The position numbers and the translations under genes were made by a program. 6,549 nt of DNA from Gammaproteobacteria bacterium (GTDB taxonomy: Bacteria; Pseudomonadota; Gammaproteobacteria; Burkholderiales; Burkholderiaceae_C), in the NCBI GenBank assembly GCA_018903185.1, contig JAHIQV010000170.1, positions 1-6,549 of the forward strand, in the 5' to 3' direction. The notes beneath the pieces were generated by a model, which saw only the letters and a program-made list of their open reading frames with translations, was not told where the DNA came from and did no database searches. Shown here in pieces: positions 1-6,292 of this stretch. Numbering within the stretch: position 1 is the first letter of the stretch; every line of letters begins with the position of its first letter.

Positions 1-1
1 C

Positions 2-286
2 TCGGGCGGTGAGCAGCAGCGCGTGGCGATTGCGCGTGCCATCGCCAAGAATCCCGAGGTGCTGCTGTGCGATGAGCCGACCGGCGCGCTCGATTGCGCC
101 ACCGGCGTGATGGTGCTGCAGGCGATCGAACATGTGAACCGGGAACTGGGCACGACCACGGTGGTGATCACGCACAACGCGCCTATCGCCGAGATGGCCG
201 ACCGCGTGCTGCGCCTGGCCGACGGCCGCATCGTCGAGACCCGCGTCAACCCGCACAAGGTGCCGGCGTCCACGCTGAGCTGGTGA
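2..286 (+). CDS. ABC transporter ATP-binding protein, MacB/LolD type (C-terminal part)
   Basis: This is the last 94 codons of an ATPase whose start lies before the window. The fragment opens directly in the ABC signature (SGGEQQR, fragment residues 1-7). Walker B with its catalytic glutamate and D-loop follows ([12 protein letters not shown], residues 20-31), then the switch histidine (VVITH, His58). The Walker A motif is outside the window. The DEPTGALD form and short C-terminus are typical of the LolD/MacB/FtsE-type ATPases that drive FtsX-family permeases. Its job would be to hydrolyse ATP on the cytoplasmic face and power the permease encoded next. Its stop codon is 7 bases before the permease ATG, so the two are surely co-transcribed. 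The class is very secure; the substrate is unknown. Confidence 0.95.
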   Translation, partial: SGGEQQRVAIARAIAKNPEVLLCDEPTGALDCATGVMVLQAIEHVNRELGTTTVVITHNAPIAEMADRVLRLADGRIVETRVNPHKVPASTLSW

Positions 287-293
287 ACAGCGC

Positions 294-2663
294 ATGAAGG
301 CGATCCACATCAAGCTCTGGCGCGACCTGAAGCGCCTGCGCGCGCAGGTGGCCACCATCGCCATGGTGGTGGCCATCGGTGTGGCCGGGTTTGTGGGCAT
401 GTTCTCGGTGCACCAGTCGCTCCAGGGTTCGCGAGATGACTTCTACCGCGACAACCGGCTGGCCGATGTGTTTGCCAACGTCAAGCGCGCGCCGGTGCAT
501 CTGCGCGAGCGCCTCGCCGCGCTGCCCGGTGTCGCCGAGGTCAAGCTCGACGTGCTGTTCGACGCGCAGATCGACCTGCCGGGCGTGCTGCCGCCGGTCA
601 CCGGGCGCTTCATCGGCCTGGACCTGGCGCGCGCCCACGCCGGCCGCCAGGGCATCAACACACTCACGCTCAAGCGCGGGCGCTGGCCCGAGCGCGAGGG
701 CGCGCTGGAAGCGCTGGTGAGCGACCGCTTTGCCGCCGCGCGCGGGCTGAACCCTGGCGACACGGTGCACGCGATCCTGAACGGCAAGCGCGAGCGCGTG
801 CACCTGGTGGGCACCGCCGCGTCGCCCGAGTACGTGTTCGCCTCGCAGGGCGGCGCGCCCGACGACCAGTCCTTCGGTATCTGGTGGATCGACGGCGCAC
901 GCATGACCCAGGCCTTCGACATGCAGGGCGCGTTCAACCAGGTGTCGCTGCGGCTCGACGCGGGCCAGGCCACGGCGCCGGTGCTGGCGCAGGTGGACCG
1001 CTTGCTGGAGCCCTACGGCGCTTTCGGCGCGGTCGGGCGCGACAAGCAGCTCTCGGCCAAGATCGTGGGCGATGAGCTGGACCAGCTCCAGGTCATGGGC
1101 ACAGTGCTGCCCGCCATCTTCCTGGCGGTGGCGATGTTCATCCTCAACGTGGTGCTGAGCCGCCAGGTGGCCACGCAGCGCAGCCAGATCGCGGCGCTCA
1201 AGGCGCTGGGCTACAGCGACGGCGCCATCGCGTGGCACTACATCCAGCTCGCGCTGGCCATCGCCGGACTCGGCGTGGCGGTGGGGCTGGGCCTGAGCCA
1301 GCTCATTGGCCGCGGCATGCTCGGGCTGTACGACGAGGTGTTCCGCTTCAACGGACTCACCTACGAGACCAGTGCCTGGCTGGTGGTGGTGTCGGCGCTG
1401 CTCGCCGCGGCCGCTGCGGCGGCGGGCACCTGGAACGCGATCCGCGCCGTGGTGCGGCTCAAGCCCGCGCAGGCCATGCAGCCGCCCGCGCCGCCGGCCT
1501 ACCAGCCCACGCTGGTGGAGCGGCTGGGGCTGCGCCGTTTTGTCAGCACCGGCGCGATGATGGTGATCCGCAATTTCGAACGCCGCCCGATGCGCGCGGC
1601 CTTCACCGTGACCGGGATCGCACTCGCGGTGGCGTTGCAGATTTCCGGTGCCTTCTGGATCGACGCGATCGCGCACATCGTCGACGTGCAGTTCCGCCAG
1701 GTGCAGCAGGGCGATGTGCTGGTCAACTTCCACCGCCCGGTGCCCGTGAGCGTGGTGCAGGACCTCAAGCGCCTGCCCGGCGTGATCGACGCCGAGCCCT
1801 ACCGCACCGAGCCGGTCCGCGTGCGCCTGCGCGGGCGCAGCGAAGACACGGCGCTCACCGGCTACCGCAGCGACGCGCAGCTGATGCGCGTGGTGGATGA
1901 AACGCGCGGCGCGGTGGCCATGCCGGCGCACGGCGTGGTGCTGTCCTCGCTGCTGGCGCGCGCGCTCGATGCGCGCGTGGGCGACCGCATCGAGCTGGAG
2001 TTCCGGCTCTGGAACCAGCAGCGGGTCGAGGTGCCGGTGGTGGACATCGTGCACACCATGTTTGGCCAGCTGCTTTACATGAACCTGGACGCGATGAACG
2101 CGCTGGCGCGCGACGGCAACGGCGTGGCCGACGCGGCGCTGCAGGTCGATCCGATGGCGATGGACGCGTTCTGGGGCGCGGTGAAGGCCGCGCCGGTGAT
2201 CAGCTCGGTGTTCGACAAGGCCGGCACCATGGCCGCCTTCAACAAGACCACCTCGCGCAACATGGGCGTGTTCAGCGGCATCCTCACGCTGTTTGCGGTC
2301 GCCATGGCCGTGGGCATCATCTACAACGCGGCGCGCATCGCGCTCTCCGAGCGCGCCTGGGAGCTCGCCAGCCTGCGCGTGCTGGGCATGACGCGGGCCG
2401 AGGTCTCGGTGCTGCTGCTGGCCGAGCTCGGCGCCGAGCTGCTGGTGGCCCTGCCCATCGGGGCGCTCACCGGCTGGGGGCTGGCCTCGCTGATGATGCG
2501 GCTGATGGCGTCCGACAGCATCGATTTCCCGGTGGTGATCGAGCCGTCCACCTACGCTTCGGCCGCGCTGATCGTGCTGGCGGCGGGCATTGTCAGCGCG
2601 CTGCTGGTGCGCCGGCAGATCGACCGGCTGGACCTGGTTTCTGTCTTGAAGGTACGCGAATGA
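294..2663 (+). CDS. ABC transporter permease with two FtsX-type halves
   Basis: This 789-residue inner-membrane protein is the translocating subunit of an ABC exporter. Hydrophobic stretches suggest about eight membrane helices: roughly 18-40, 266-290, 314-340, 360-382, 434-456, 657-680, 706-732 and 753-773. Two large loops (about 41-265 and 457-656) look like MacB-type periplasmic domains. The protein is an internal duplication: each half has one helix, a periplasmic domain and a three-helix FtsX core. Each core carries a matching cytoplasmic motif after its first helix ([11 protein letters not shown] near 298 and [11 protein letters not shown] near 690), where such permeases contact the ATPase. 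At 789 residues it is about twice the length of a MacB/LolC core, so one chain could supply both halves of the channel. The ATG at 294 is the first start after the ATPase stop and has only a weak ribosome site, so coupled translation is plausible. Its end overlaps the adaptor gene by four bases. Family secure, substrate unknown. Confidence 0.93.
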   Translation: MKAIHIKLWRDLKRLRAQVATIAMVVAIGVAGFVGMFSVHQSLQGSRDDFYRDNRLADVFANVKRAPVHLRERLAALPGVAEVKLDVLFDAQIDLPGVLPPVTGRFIGLDLARAHAGRQGINTLTLKRGRWPEREGALEALVSDRFAAARGLNPGDTVHAILNGKRERVHLVGTAASPEYVFASQGGAPDDQSFGIWWIDGARMTQAFDMQGAFNQVSLRLDAGQATAPVLAQVDRLLEPYGAFGAVGRDKQLSAKIVGDELDQLQVMGTVLPAIFLAVAMFILNVVLSRQVATQRSQIAALKALGYSDGAIAWHYIQLALAIAGLGVAVGLGLSQLIGRGMLGLYDEVFRFNGLTYETSAWLVVVSALLAAAAAAAGTWNAIRAVVRLKPAQAMQPPAPPAYQPTLVERLGLRRFVSTGAMMVIRNFERRPMRAAFTVTGIALAVALQISGAFWIDAIAHIVDVQFRQVQQGDVLVNFHRPVPVSVVQDLKRLPGVIDAEPYRTEPVRVRLRGRSEDTALTGYRSDAQLMRVVDETRGAVAMPAHGVVLSSLLARALDARVGDRIELEFRLWNQQRVEVPVVDIVHTMFGQLLYMNLDAMNALARDGNGVADAALQVDPMAMDAFWGAVKAAPVISSVFDKAGTMAAFNKTTSRNMGVFSGILTLFAVAMAVGIIYNAARIALSERAWELASLRVLGMTRAEVSVLLLAELGAELLVALPIGALTGWGLASLMMRLMASDSIDFPVVIEPSTYASAALIVLAAGIVSALLVRRQIDRLDLVSVLKVRE

Positions 2664-3877
2664 ATCAACAAAAGAGTCCCTGGAAAACACCCCGGCGCTG
2701 GGCCATCGTCGGACTGGCCTTGGTGGCCGCCGCCGCGCTGCTCTACGCGGTCTACCGGCCCCGGCCGATCACCGTGGAGGTGGCCACGGTGACCACCGGC
2801 AGCTTCGAACAGGTGATCGAGGAGGACGGCCAGTTGCGCCTGAAAAACCGCTACGTGATCACTGCGCCCACCCTGGCCCAGTTGCAGCGGCCCACGCTCA
2901 AGGTGGGCGATCCGGTGCGCGCGGGCGACGTGGTGGCCCGGCTCGCGCCCACAGCGCCCCAGTTGATCGACGCACGCACGCGCACCGTGCTGCAGCAGCG
3001 CGTGGGCAGTGCTGACGCGGCCCGCCGCGCGGCCGCGGCGCAGGTGCAGCGGGCGCAGACCGCGCTGGCGCAGGCCTCGCTGGAAGCGGGCCGGGCCGAA
3101 CAGCTGGCCCAGCAGGGCTTCATCGCCCCCTCGGCCCGCGACCAGGCCGATCTGGCCCGGCGTTCGGCGCAGCAGGCCCTGGCCGCGGCCCAGGCCGAGC
3201 AGGCCATGGCCAGCTTCGCGGTGGCCGAAGCCCGCGCCGCGCTCAGCCAGGCCGATCCCGCCGCGGGCGAACGGTCCACCGGCCTGTGGGAGATCAGGAG
3301 CCCGGTGAACGGCCAGGTGCTCAAGCTGCACCTGGACAGCGCAGCCCCCGTCACCGCAGGCCTGCCGTTGCTGGAGATCGGCGACATTGCGTCCATGGAA
3401 GCGGTGATCGATGTGCTTTCGGGCGAGGTGCGGCAGGTGTTGCCCGGTGCGCCGGTGCAACTCTCCACCGGCAGCGGCGCACCCCCGCTGCCCGGCACGG
3501 TCACGCGGGTCGAGCCGGTGGCCTTCACCAAGGTCTCGGCGCTCGGCATCGAAGAGCAGCGCGTGAACGTGGTCGTGGGGCTGGCGGCGCTGCCCACGGA
3601 CGCCGCGCGCTTGGGCGACGGTTTCCGCGTGGACGCGCGCATCACCGTGTCGTCGCAGGCCGACGCCGTGCTCGTGCCCAGCGCGGCGCTGGTGCGCGAT
3701 GGCGAGCATTGGCGCGTGTACGTTGTCGAAGCCGGCAAGGCGCGCGCGCGGGCGGTGGTGTTCAACGACCGCAACGCCGACATGGCCTGGATCAAGGACG
3801 GTCTGCGCGAGGGCGAGACCGTGCTGCTCTATCCGGGCAGCATCGTCACCGACGGACAGCCGGTGAAGGAGCGGTAA
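2660..3877 (+). CDS. HlyD/RND-type periplasmic adaptor (membrane fusion protein) of the ABC exporter
   Basis: This 405-residue adaptor should link the inner-membrane permease to an outer-membrane channel. It has a basic N-terminus, one membrane anchor (about 14-32) and no lipobox. Two lipoyl half-motifs follow, near 66-96 and 208-242 (the second contains EIRSPVNGQVLKL), flanking an Ala/Gln/Arg-rich helical hairpin at about 103-198 that should form the coiled coil. A beta-barrel region (about 243-330) and a membrane-proximal domain (about 330-405, beginning VLVPSAAL and ending in the GLREGETV-type segment seen in MacA/AcrA-like proteins) complete the fold. Length and domain order are normal for MacA-like adaptors. 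The start ATG overlaps the permease TGA (ATGA), and a GAAGG at 2648-2652 sits 7 bases upstream. The gene order ATPase, permease, adaptor supports a tripartite pump. No TolC-type gene is present here. Confidence 0.93.
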   Translation: MNQQKSPWKTPRRWAIVGLALVAAAALLYAVYRPRPITVEVATVTTGSFEQVIEEDGQLRLKNRYVITAPTLAQLQRPTLKVGDPVRAGDVVARLAPTAPQLIDARTRTVLQQRVGSADAARRAAAAQVQRAQTALAQASLEAGRAEQLAQQGFIAPSARDQADLARRSAQQALAAAQAEQAMASFAVAEARAALSQADPAAGERSTGLWEIRSPVNGQVLKLHLDSAAPVTAGLPLLEIGDIASMEAVIDVLSGEVRQVLPGAPVQLSTGSGAPPLPGTVTRVEPVAFTKVSALGIEEQRVNVVVGLAALPTDAARLGDGFRVDARITVSSQADAVLVPSAALVRDGEHWRVYVVEAGKARARAVVFNDRNADMAWIKDGLREGETVLLYPGSIVTDGQPVKER

Positions 3878-3898
3878 CTCCCGCAGTCCCCAAGGGGC

Positions 3899-3934
3899 GG
3901 CACTGGCCGTCCGGCAACCCGGCCCGGCGGTGCC
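3899..3934. other. bulged GC-rich stem-loop after the exporter operon
   Basis: An inverted repeat begins 22 bases after the adaptor stop codon. Positions 3899-3904 pair with 3929-3934 (five Watson-Crick pairs and one G-U), and 3905-3909 pair with 3920-3924. A four-base bulge lies at 3925-3928 and the loop is 10 bases. No run of T follows, so it is not a classical intrinsic terminator. It may help end or stabilise the exporter transcript, or be chance pairing in GC-rich DNA. Confidence 0.3.
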
Positions 3935-4001
3935 CTGGGCTGGGTCCGTTCGCGCATCGGCAGGTGGCCAGCGGACGTCCGTTCAGCTCACCAGCGCAAG
4001 G

Positions 4002-4043
4002 GTGCGGCAGCGCACAGACGTGCCGCGGGCCCGGCTTTACCGT
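4002..4043 (+). promoter_or_regulatory. promoter-like module A with inverted-repeat operator, upstream of the small-protein operon
   Basis: A perfect inverted repeat, GTGCG-GCAG-CGCAC, lies at 4002-4015. It runs into CAGACG (4015-4020, a -35-like box sharing GAC with TTGACA). A 17-base spacer and TACCGT (4038-4043, a -10-like box) follow. Taken alone the boxes are weak. The case rests on a second copy at 6211-6252 with the same sequence and the same 17-base spacing. Transcription would begin near 4050, leaving a leader of about 85 bases before the BON lipoprotein gene. The sigma factor and the protein binding the repeat are unknown. Confidence 0.5.
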
Positions 4044-4134
4044 GTCAGCAATGGCACTGGACATGAACCCGGTCTGCCATGCGGTGCAGCCTCCGGTTGC
4101 GCAGCCCGTTCAACCTCTGCACAGAAAGTACCCC

Positions 4135-4452
4135 ATGATCACCAAACAACGCTTCTCCGTTCTTCTTCTGGCTGCTGCGGCCTTCACCACCATGGTGGGT
4201 TGCGCTGCGACCGGCAAACAAGAGAGCACCGGCCAGTACGTCGACGACACCGTCATCACCACCCGCGTGAAGGCCGCCATCTTCAAGGAAGAAACCCTGA
4301 AGTCGGCTGAGATCAACGTCGAGACCTTCAAGGGCGCCGTCCAGCTCAGCGGCTTTGTGAATTCCCAGGCCGATATCAACCGCGCCGTTCAGGTCACGCA
4401 GAGCGTGCCCGGCGTCAAGTCGATCAAGAACGACATGCGCATGAAGAAATGA
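4135..4452 (+). CDS. BON-domain lipoprotein (single BON domain, OsmY-related)
   Basis: This 105-residue protein has a lipoprotein signal: basic start (MITKQR), hydrophobic core (residues 8-19) and lipobox MVGC with Cys23 as the predicted lipidated residue. A single BON domain fills the rest (about 35-103), including the typical AEINVETFKGAVQLSGFV strand-turn-strand core and a closing VPGVKSIKNDM segment. BON domains are thought to bind membranes or phospholipid. E. coli OsmY is periplasmic and has two such domains; this one is membrane-anchored with one. Asp is not at +2 of the mature protein (Cys-Ala-Ala), which favours outer-membrane sorting by the Lol pathway. The ATG at 4135 is chosen because it places the signal peptide correctly; the frame is open far upstream but without sensible protein. 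A weak AGAAAG (about 4123-4128) serves as ribosome site. It is probably the first gene of the stress operon. Confidence 0.92.
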   Translation: MITKQRFSVLLLAAAAFTTMVGCAATGKQESTGQYVDDTVITTRVKAAIFKEETLKSAEINVETFKGAVQLSGFVNSQADINRAVQVTQSVPGVKSIKNDMRMKK

Positions 4453-4456
4453 CCGG

Positions 4457-4470
4457 CGGGCTTCGGCCCG
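4457..4470 (+). other. cUUCGg tetraloop hairpin between the BON and osmB genes
   Basis: Five bases, CGGGC (4457-4461), pair perfectly with GCCCG (4466-4470) around a TTCG loop closed by C-G, the known extra-stable RNA tetraloop. It starts 4 bases after the BON-gene stop codon. No T-run follows, so it is not a standard terminator. It could protect the 3' end of the BON message or reduce read-through into osmB. Confidence 0.5.
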
Positions 4471-4502
4471 GCATTGCCTCTCCAACCTGATGAGGTCACC
4501 CC

Positions 4503-4769
4503 ATGAACACACATATTTCTTTTGAATCCCGCTGGCTGACGCTGGCCGCTTCGCTGACCCTGGTCGCGGGCCTGAGTGCCTGCGCCGGCATGTCGCGCCA
4601 GGATCAGAACACCGCCATCGGAGCGGGCGTCGGTGCCGTGGGCGGCGCCGTGCTCACCGACGGCAGCGCGCTGGGCACCCTGGGTGGCGCTGCCATCGGC
4701 GGTGTCATCGGCAACCAGATCGAAACCGACGACGACCGCTATCGCCGTGACCGCCGCTACCGCAGATGA
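4503..4769 (+). CDS. osmB: OsmB-type glycine-zipper lipoprotein
   Basis: This 88-residue outer-envelope lipoprotein has a signal peptide (about 1-26, hydrophobic core 12-24) and lipobox LSAC with Cys27. The glycine zipper spans about 38-72, with segments such as NTAIGAGVGAVGGAVLTDGS and LGTLGGAAIGGVIGNQ. As I recall the E. coli OsmB sequence, this region is nearly identical to it, so the family call is strong. Glycine-zipper segments pack as paired membrane helices. E. coli OsmB is induced by high osmolarity and stationary phase, but its molecular action is unclear. Unlike E. coli OsmB (about 72 residues), this protein ends in a charged tail rich in Asp, Arg and Tyr (DDDRYRRDRRYRR). GAGGT at 4492-4496 is a good ribosome site 6 bases before the ATG. 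It lies 50 bases after the BON gene. Confidence 0.9.
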   Translation: MNTHISFESRWLTLAASLTLVAGLSACAGMSRQDQNTAIGAGVGAVGGAVLTDGSALGTLGGAAIGGVIGNQIETDDDRYRRDRRYRR

Positions 4770-4810
4770 ATGGCCTGTTGCCCTTCACTTCAACCCACCG
4801 AAAGAAATCC

Positions 4811-5206
4811 ATGAGCAATCCCATCAGCACTCTGGGCGATGACGCCTCTTCCCTGGCCAGCTCGGTCGCCAACTCCACCGAGCACGCCATACGGAACACC
4901 CAGCGCGCGGCCCAGCAGGGCATCAACCAGCTCGCCAGCAACCTGGACGGCGCGCGCAGCCAGACCAGCAACGCGCTCCATCATCTGGTGAGCGACACCG
5001 AAGCGCTGGCGCACCGCGGCATGGACGCCGTGCGCGACGGCGCCGGCCAACTGCGCGAAAAATCGCTGCATGTGAAAGACGCCACCACCAGCTACATCCA
5101 GCATGAGCCGGTCAAGTCGATGCTGATGGCCGCTGCCGTGGGCGCAGCGCTCATGGGCCTGGTGGCCCTGTTCAGCCGCCATCACAGCGGTCACAACGGT
5201 CGTTGA
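4811..5206 (+). CDS. DUF883 family protein (ElaB/YqjD/YgaM type), tail-anchored
   Basis: This 131-residue protein has a long hydrophilic, Ala/Gln/Ser-rich helical region (about 8-92) and one C-terminal membrane helix (about 103-121, MLMAAAVGAALMGLVAL), then a short His/Arg tail. This is the layout of the DUF883 proteins ElaB and YqjD, which in E. coli sit in the inner membrane, bind ribosomes and rise in stationary phase under RpoS. The YIQHEPVKSMLMAAAVG segment resembles the family's conserved pre-helix region, but the usual end (a GLLLGRR-like motif) is replaced by LFSRHH. I chose the ATG at 4811 because MSNPIST is a normal family start and the purine-rich GAAAGAAAT lies just upstream. An in-frame ATG at 4766 overlaps the osmB stop and would add 15 residues. 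The next gene is a YqjE relative, matching the yqjD-yqjE order of E. coli. Confidence 0.85.
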   Translation: MSNPISTLGDDASSLASSVANSTEHAIRNTQRAAQQGINQLASNLDGARSQTSNALHHLVSDTEALAHRGMDAVRDGAGQLREKSLHVKDATTSYIQHEPVKSMLMAAAVGAALMGLVALFSRHHSGHNGR

Positions 5207-5222
5207 ACCCGGAGCGCTTGCC

Positions 5223-5606
5223 ATGATCCACCCCGTGTTCCGCCTGGCGGCTTCGCAGCCCCTGTTGCTCGCGGAGCACGCGGCGGCTTATGCGAGCCTG
5301 CTCGGTGAAGAGCTGGTGATCGGCAGCGCGCGCCTGAAGCGGCGCCTGGCGTTCCAGCTGGCGGGCGCTGCCTGCCTGGTGGTGGCCACCATCCTGCTGG
5401 GCGTGGCCCTGCTCCTGTGGGCTTCGCTGCCCTCGGCCGGCTGGCGTTTCCCCTGGCTGTTTGTGCTCACGCCGGTGTTGCCGGCGGTGCTCGGCCTGTG
5501 GGCGCTGTGGCAGGCGCAGGACCGTGAGGCGGTCGAACCGTTTGCCAGCCTCCGCCTTCAACTGGCCGAGGACGCTGCCCTGTTGCGCAACCCAGGCACC
5601 CCATGA
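5223..5606 (+). CDS. YqjE-like membrane protein (phage-holin-family 3_6 superfamily)
   Basis: This 127-residue protein has an amphipathic N-terminal part (about 10-40), two hydrophobic segments (about 43-67 and 75-97) joined by a short turn, and a charged C-terminal helix (about 98-122). This is the plan of YqjE and related proteins annotated as phage holin family; that name reflects domain similarity and does not imply a prophage. In E. coli yqjE follows yqjD, exactly as here, and the two are thought to act together at the inner membrane, though no mechanism is established. GGAG at 5211-5214 precedes the ATG by 8 bases and the gene begins 16 bases after the DUF883 stop. Its end overlaps the next gene by four bases. 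The family call rests on topology, size and position more than on diagnostic residues. Confidence 0.78.
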   Translation: MIHPVFRLAASQPLLLAEHAAAYASLLGEELVIGSARLKRRLAFQLAGAACLVVATILLGVALLLWASLPSAGWRFPWLFVLTPVLPAVLGLWALWQAQDREAVEPFASLRLQLAEDAALLRNPGTP

Positions 5607-6010
5607 ACGATACCCCTGCACCTTTGCCACCGGCCTCCCCACCCACAGCGGCCGGGCACGCGCACACCAGCTCGGCCAGCGCCCGGCTGGAAAGCAACCG
5701 CCAGCGCTTGTCCGGCTGGCTGGAACAGGATCGCCGTGCCCATGCTTCGTATGGCTGGGTGGCGGCCGCGGCGCTGCCCGTGCTCAAAAGCCTGGGCACA
5801 CACCCCGTGGCTTCGCTGGCGCTCGGCGCGCTGGCCCAGGGCTGGATGCGGGATTCACCCGCCACGCTCCCCGGCCCGCCGCTGGAAACCCAGGCGCTGG
5901 GTGCGGCACTGGCCGTGGTGCGCCGCCATCCCAAGACCAGCCTGGCGGTCGTGGTCATGGCTGGCGCTGCCCTGCTGTGGAGCGGTTGGCGCCGCAGCAG
6001 CCCTCCCTGA
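5603..6010 (+). CDS. uncharacterised membrane protein in the yqjK position
   Basis: I do not firmly recognise this 135-residue protein. It begins with a Pro/Ala-rich, probably disordered stretch (1-24). A basic helix follows (about 27-46, SARLESNRQRLSGWLEQDRR), then a weakly hydrophobic Ala/Leu-rich region (about 50-82), a linker, and one clear membrane helix near the C-terminus (about 113-128) followed by WRRSSPP. Its ATG overlaps the upstream TGA (ATGA), so translation should be coupled to the YqjE-like gene. In E. coli the third gene of this operon is yqjK, a small basic protein of similar shape. The R-x-x-L-x-x-WLE-like segment is loosely reminiscent of it, but too short to claim homology. 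Codon use matches the neighbours and coupling is clear, so it is a real gene of unknown function. Confidence 0.8.
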   Translation: MNDTPAPLPPASPPTAAGHAHTSSASARLESNRQRLSGWLEQDRRAHASYGWVAAAALPVLKSLGTHPVASLALGALAQGWMRDSPATLPGPPLETQALGAALAVVRRHPKTSLAVVVMAGAALLWSGWRRSSPP

Positions 6011-6036
6011 TACCAACCCCCACCCAAGGAACCACC

Positions 6037-6186
6037 ATGCTTTACACCATCGCCGTCGTCCTGCTCATCCTCTGGTTGCTGGGCCTTGTCACCGCCACCA
6101 CGATGGGCGGCTTCATCCACGTCCTGCTCGTGATCGCCGTCGTCATGGTGCTGCTGCGCGTGATCAGCGGGCGCAGTCCGCTCTAA
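6037..6186 (+). CDS. Lmo0937 family small membrane protein
   Basis: This 49-residue protein is almost entirely two membrane helices (about 2-20 and 25-43) with a tight turn containing TTMGGF, and ends in a short basic tail (SGRSPL). The sequence (MLYTIAVVLLILWLLG near the start, GGFIHVLLVIAVV in the second helix) strongly resembles the Lmo0937 family, widespread tiny proteins of unknown role often found beside general-stress genes. AAGGA at 6026-6030 is a good ribosome site 6 bases before the ATG. It lies 26 bases after the previous gene and is probably the last gene of the operon, since the spacing then opens to about 106 bases and a second promoter-like module appears. Confidence 0.88.
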   Translation: MLYTIAVVLLILWLLGLVTATTMGGFIHVLLVIAVVMVLLRVISGRSPL

Positions 6187-6210
6187 AAAGCGACCCGTTG
6201 TGCTGGCTGT

Positions 6211-6252
6211 GTGGGTCAGCGCACAGACGCTGCCTGCGGGGGCGGCTAGTGT
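6211..6252 (+). promoter_or_regulatory. promoter-like module B, upstream of the PAS-domain gene
   Basis: This copy matches module A at 17 of 19 bases over 6211-6229 (GTGGGTCAGCGCACAGACG here). The -35-like CAGACG is at 6224-6229, and a 17-base spacer leads to TAGTGT (6247-6252) as the -10-like box, the same spacing as in module A. The operator half-site GTGGG has one mismatch against CGCAC. In another register, CTGTGTG (6207-6213) pairs with CGCACAG (6220-6226). Transcription would start near 6259, giving a leader of about 34 bases to the PAS gene. Confidence 0.5.
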
Positions 6253-6258
6253 CCGCCC
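6240..6258. other. perfect GC inverted repeat before the PAS gene
   Basis: GGGCGG (6240-6245) and CCGCCC (6253-6258) are exact complements around a 7-base loop, overlapping the -10-like box of module B. No T-run follows. As RNA it could be a weak end to the upstream operon. As DNA it could be an operator over the promoter core. It has no equivalent in module A, so it may be incidental. Confidence 0.35.
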
Positions 6259-6292
6259 ATGTCGCCACGGGCGGCACCCACCCGAGATCCTG

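Noticed and set aside
246..2690. Long open frame on the - strand (814 codons) opposite the permease gene
   Set aside because: It lies in the mirror frame of a strongly GC3-biased gene, where stops are rare. The translation is His/Arg/Gln-rich with low complexity and no recognisable domain, while the + strand encodes a clear FtsX permease.
2552..3709. Long open frame on the - strand (385 codons) opposite the adaptor gene
   Set aside because: It has the same GC-bias shadow pattern, rich in His, Gly and Arg, without family motifs, and lies opposite a well-supported adaptor.
3888..3897. CCCCAAGGGG as a terminator
   Set aside because: With only two central bases the loop cannot close; opening it leaves a three-pair stem with no T-run.
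3286..4134. Extended + frame leading into the BON lipoprotein gene
   Set aside because: The frame is open but Ala/Arg/Gly-rich, and until 3877 it overlaps the adaptor in another frame. The lipoprotein signal only makes sense with a start at 4135.
5223..5606. Prophage or lysis cassette, suggested by the holin-family label
   Set aside because: No endolysin, spanin, integrase or structural phage gene is nearby. The neighbours match the bacterial yqjD-yqjE stress context.
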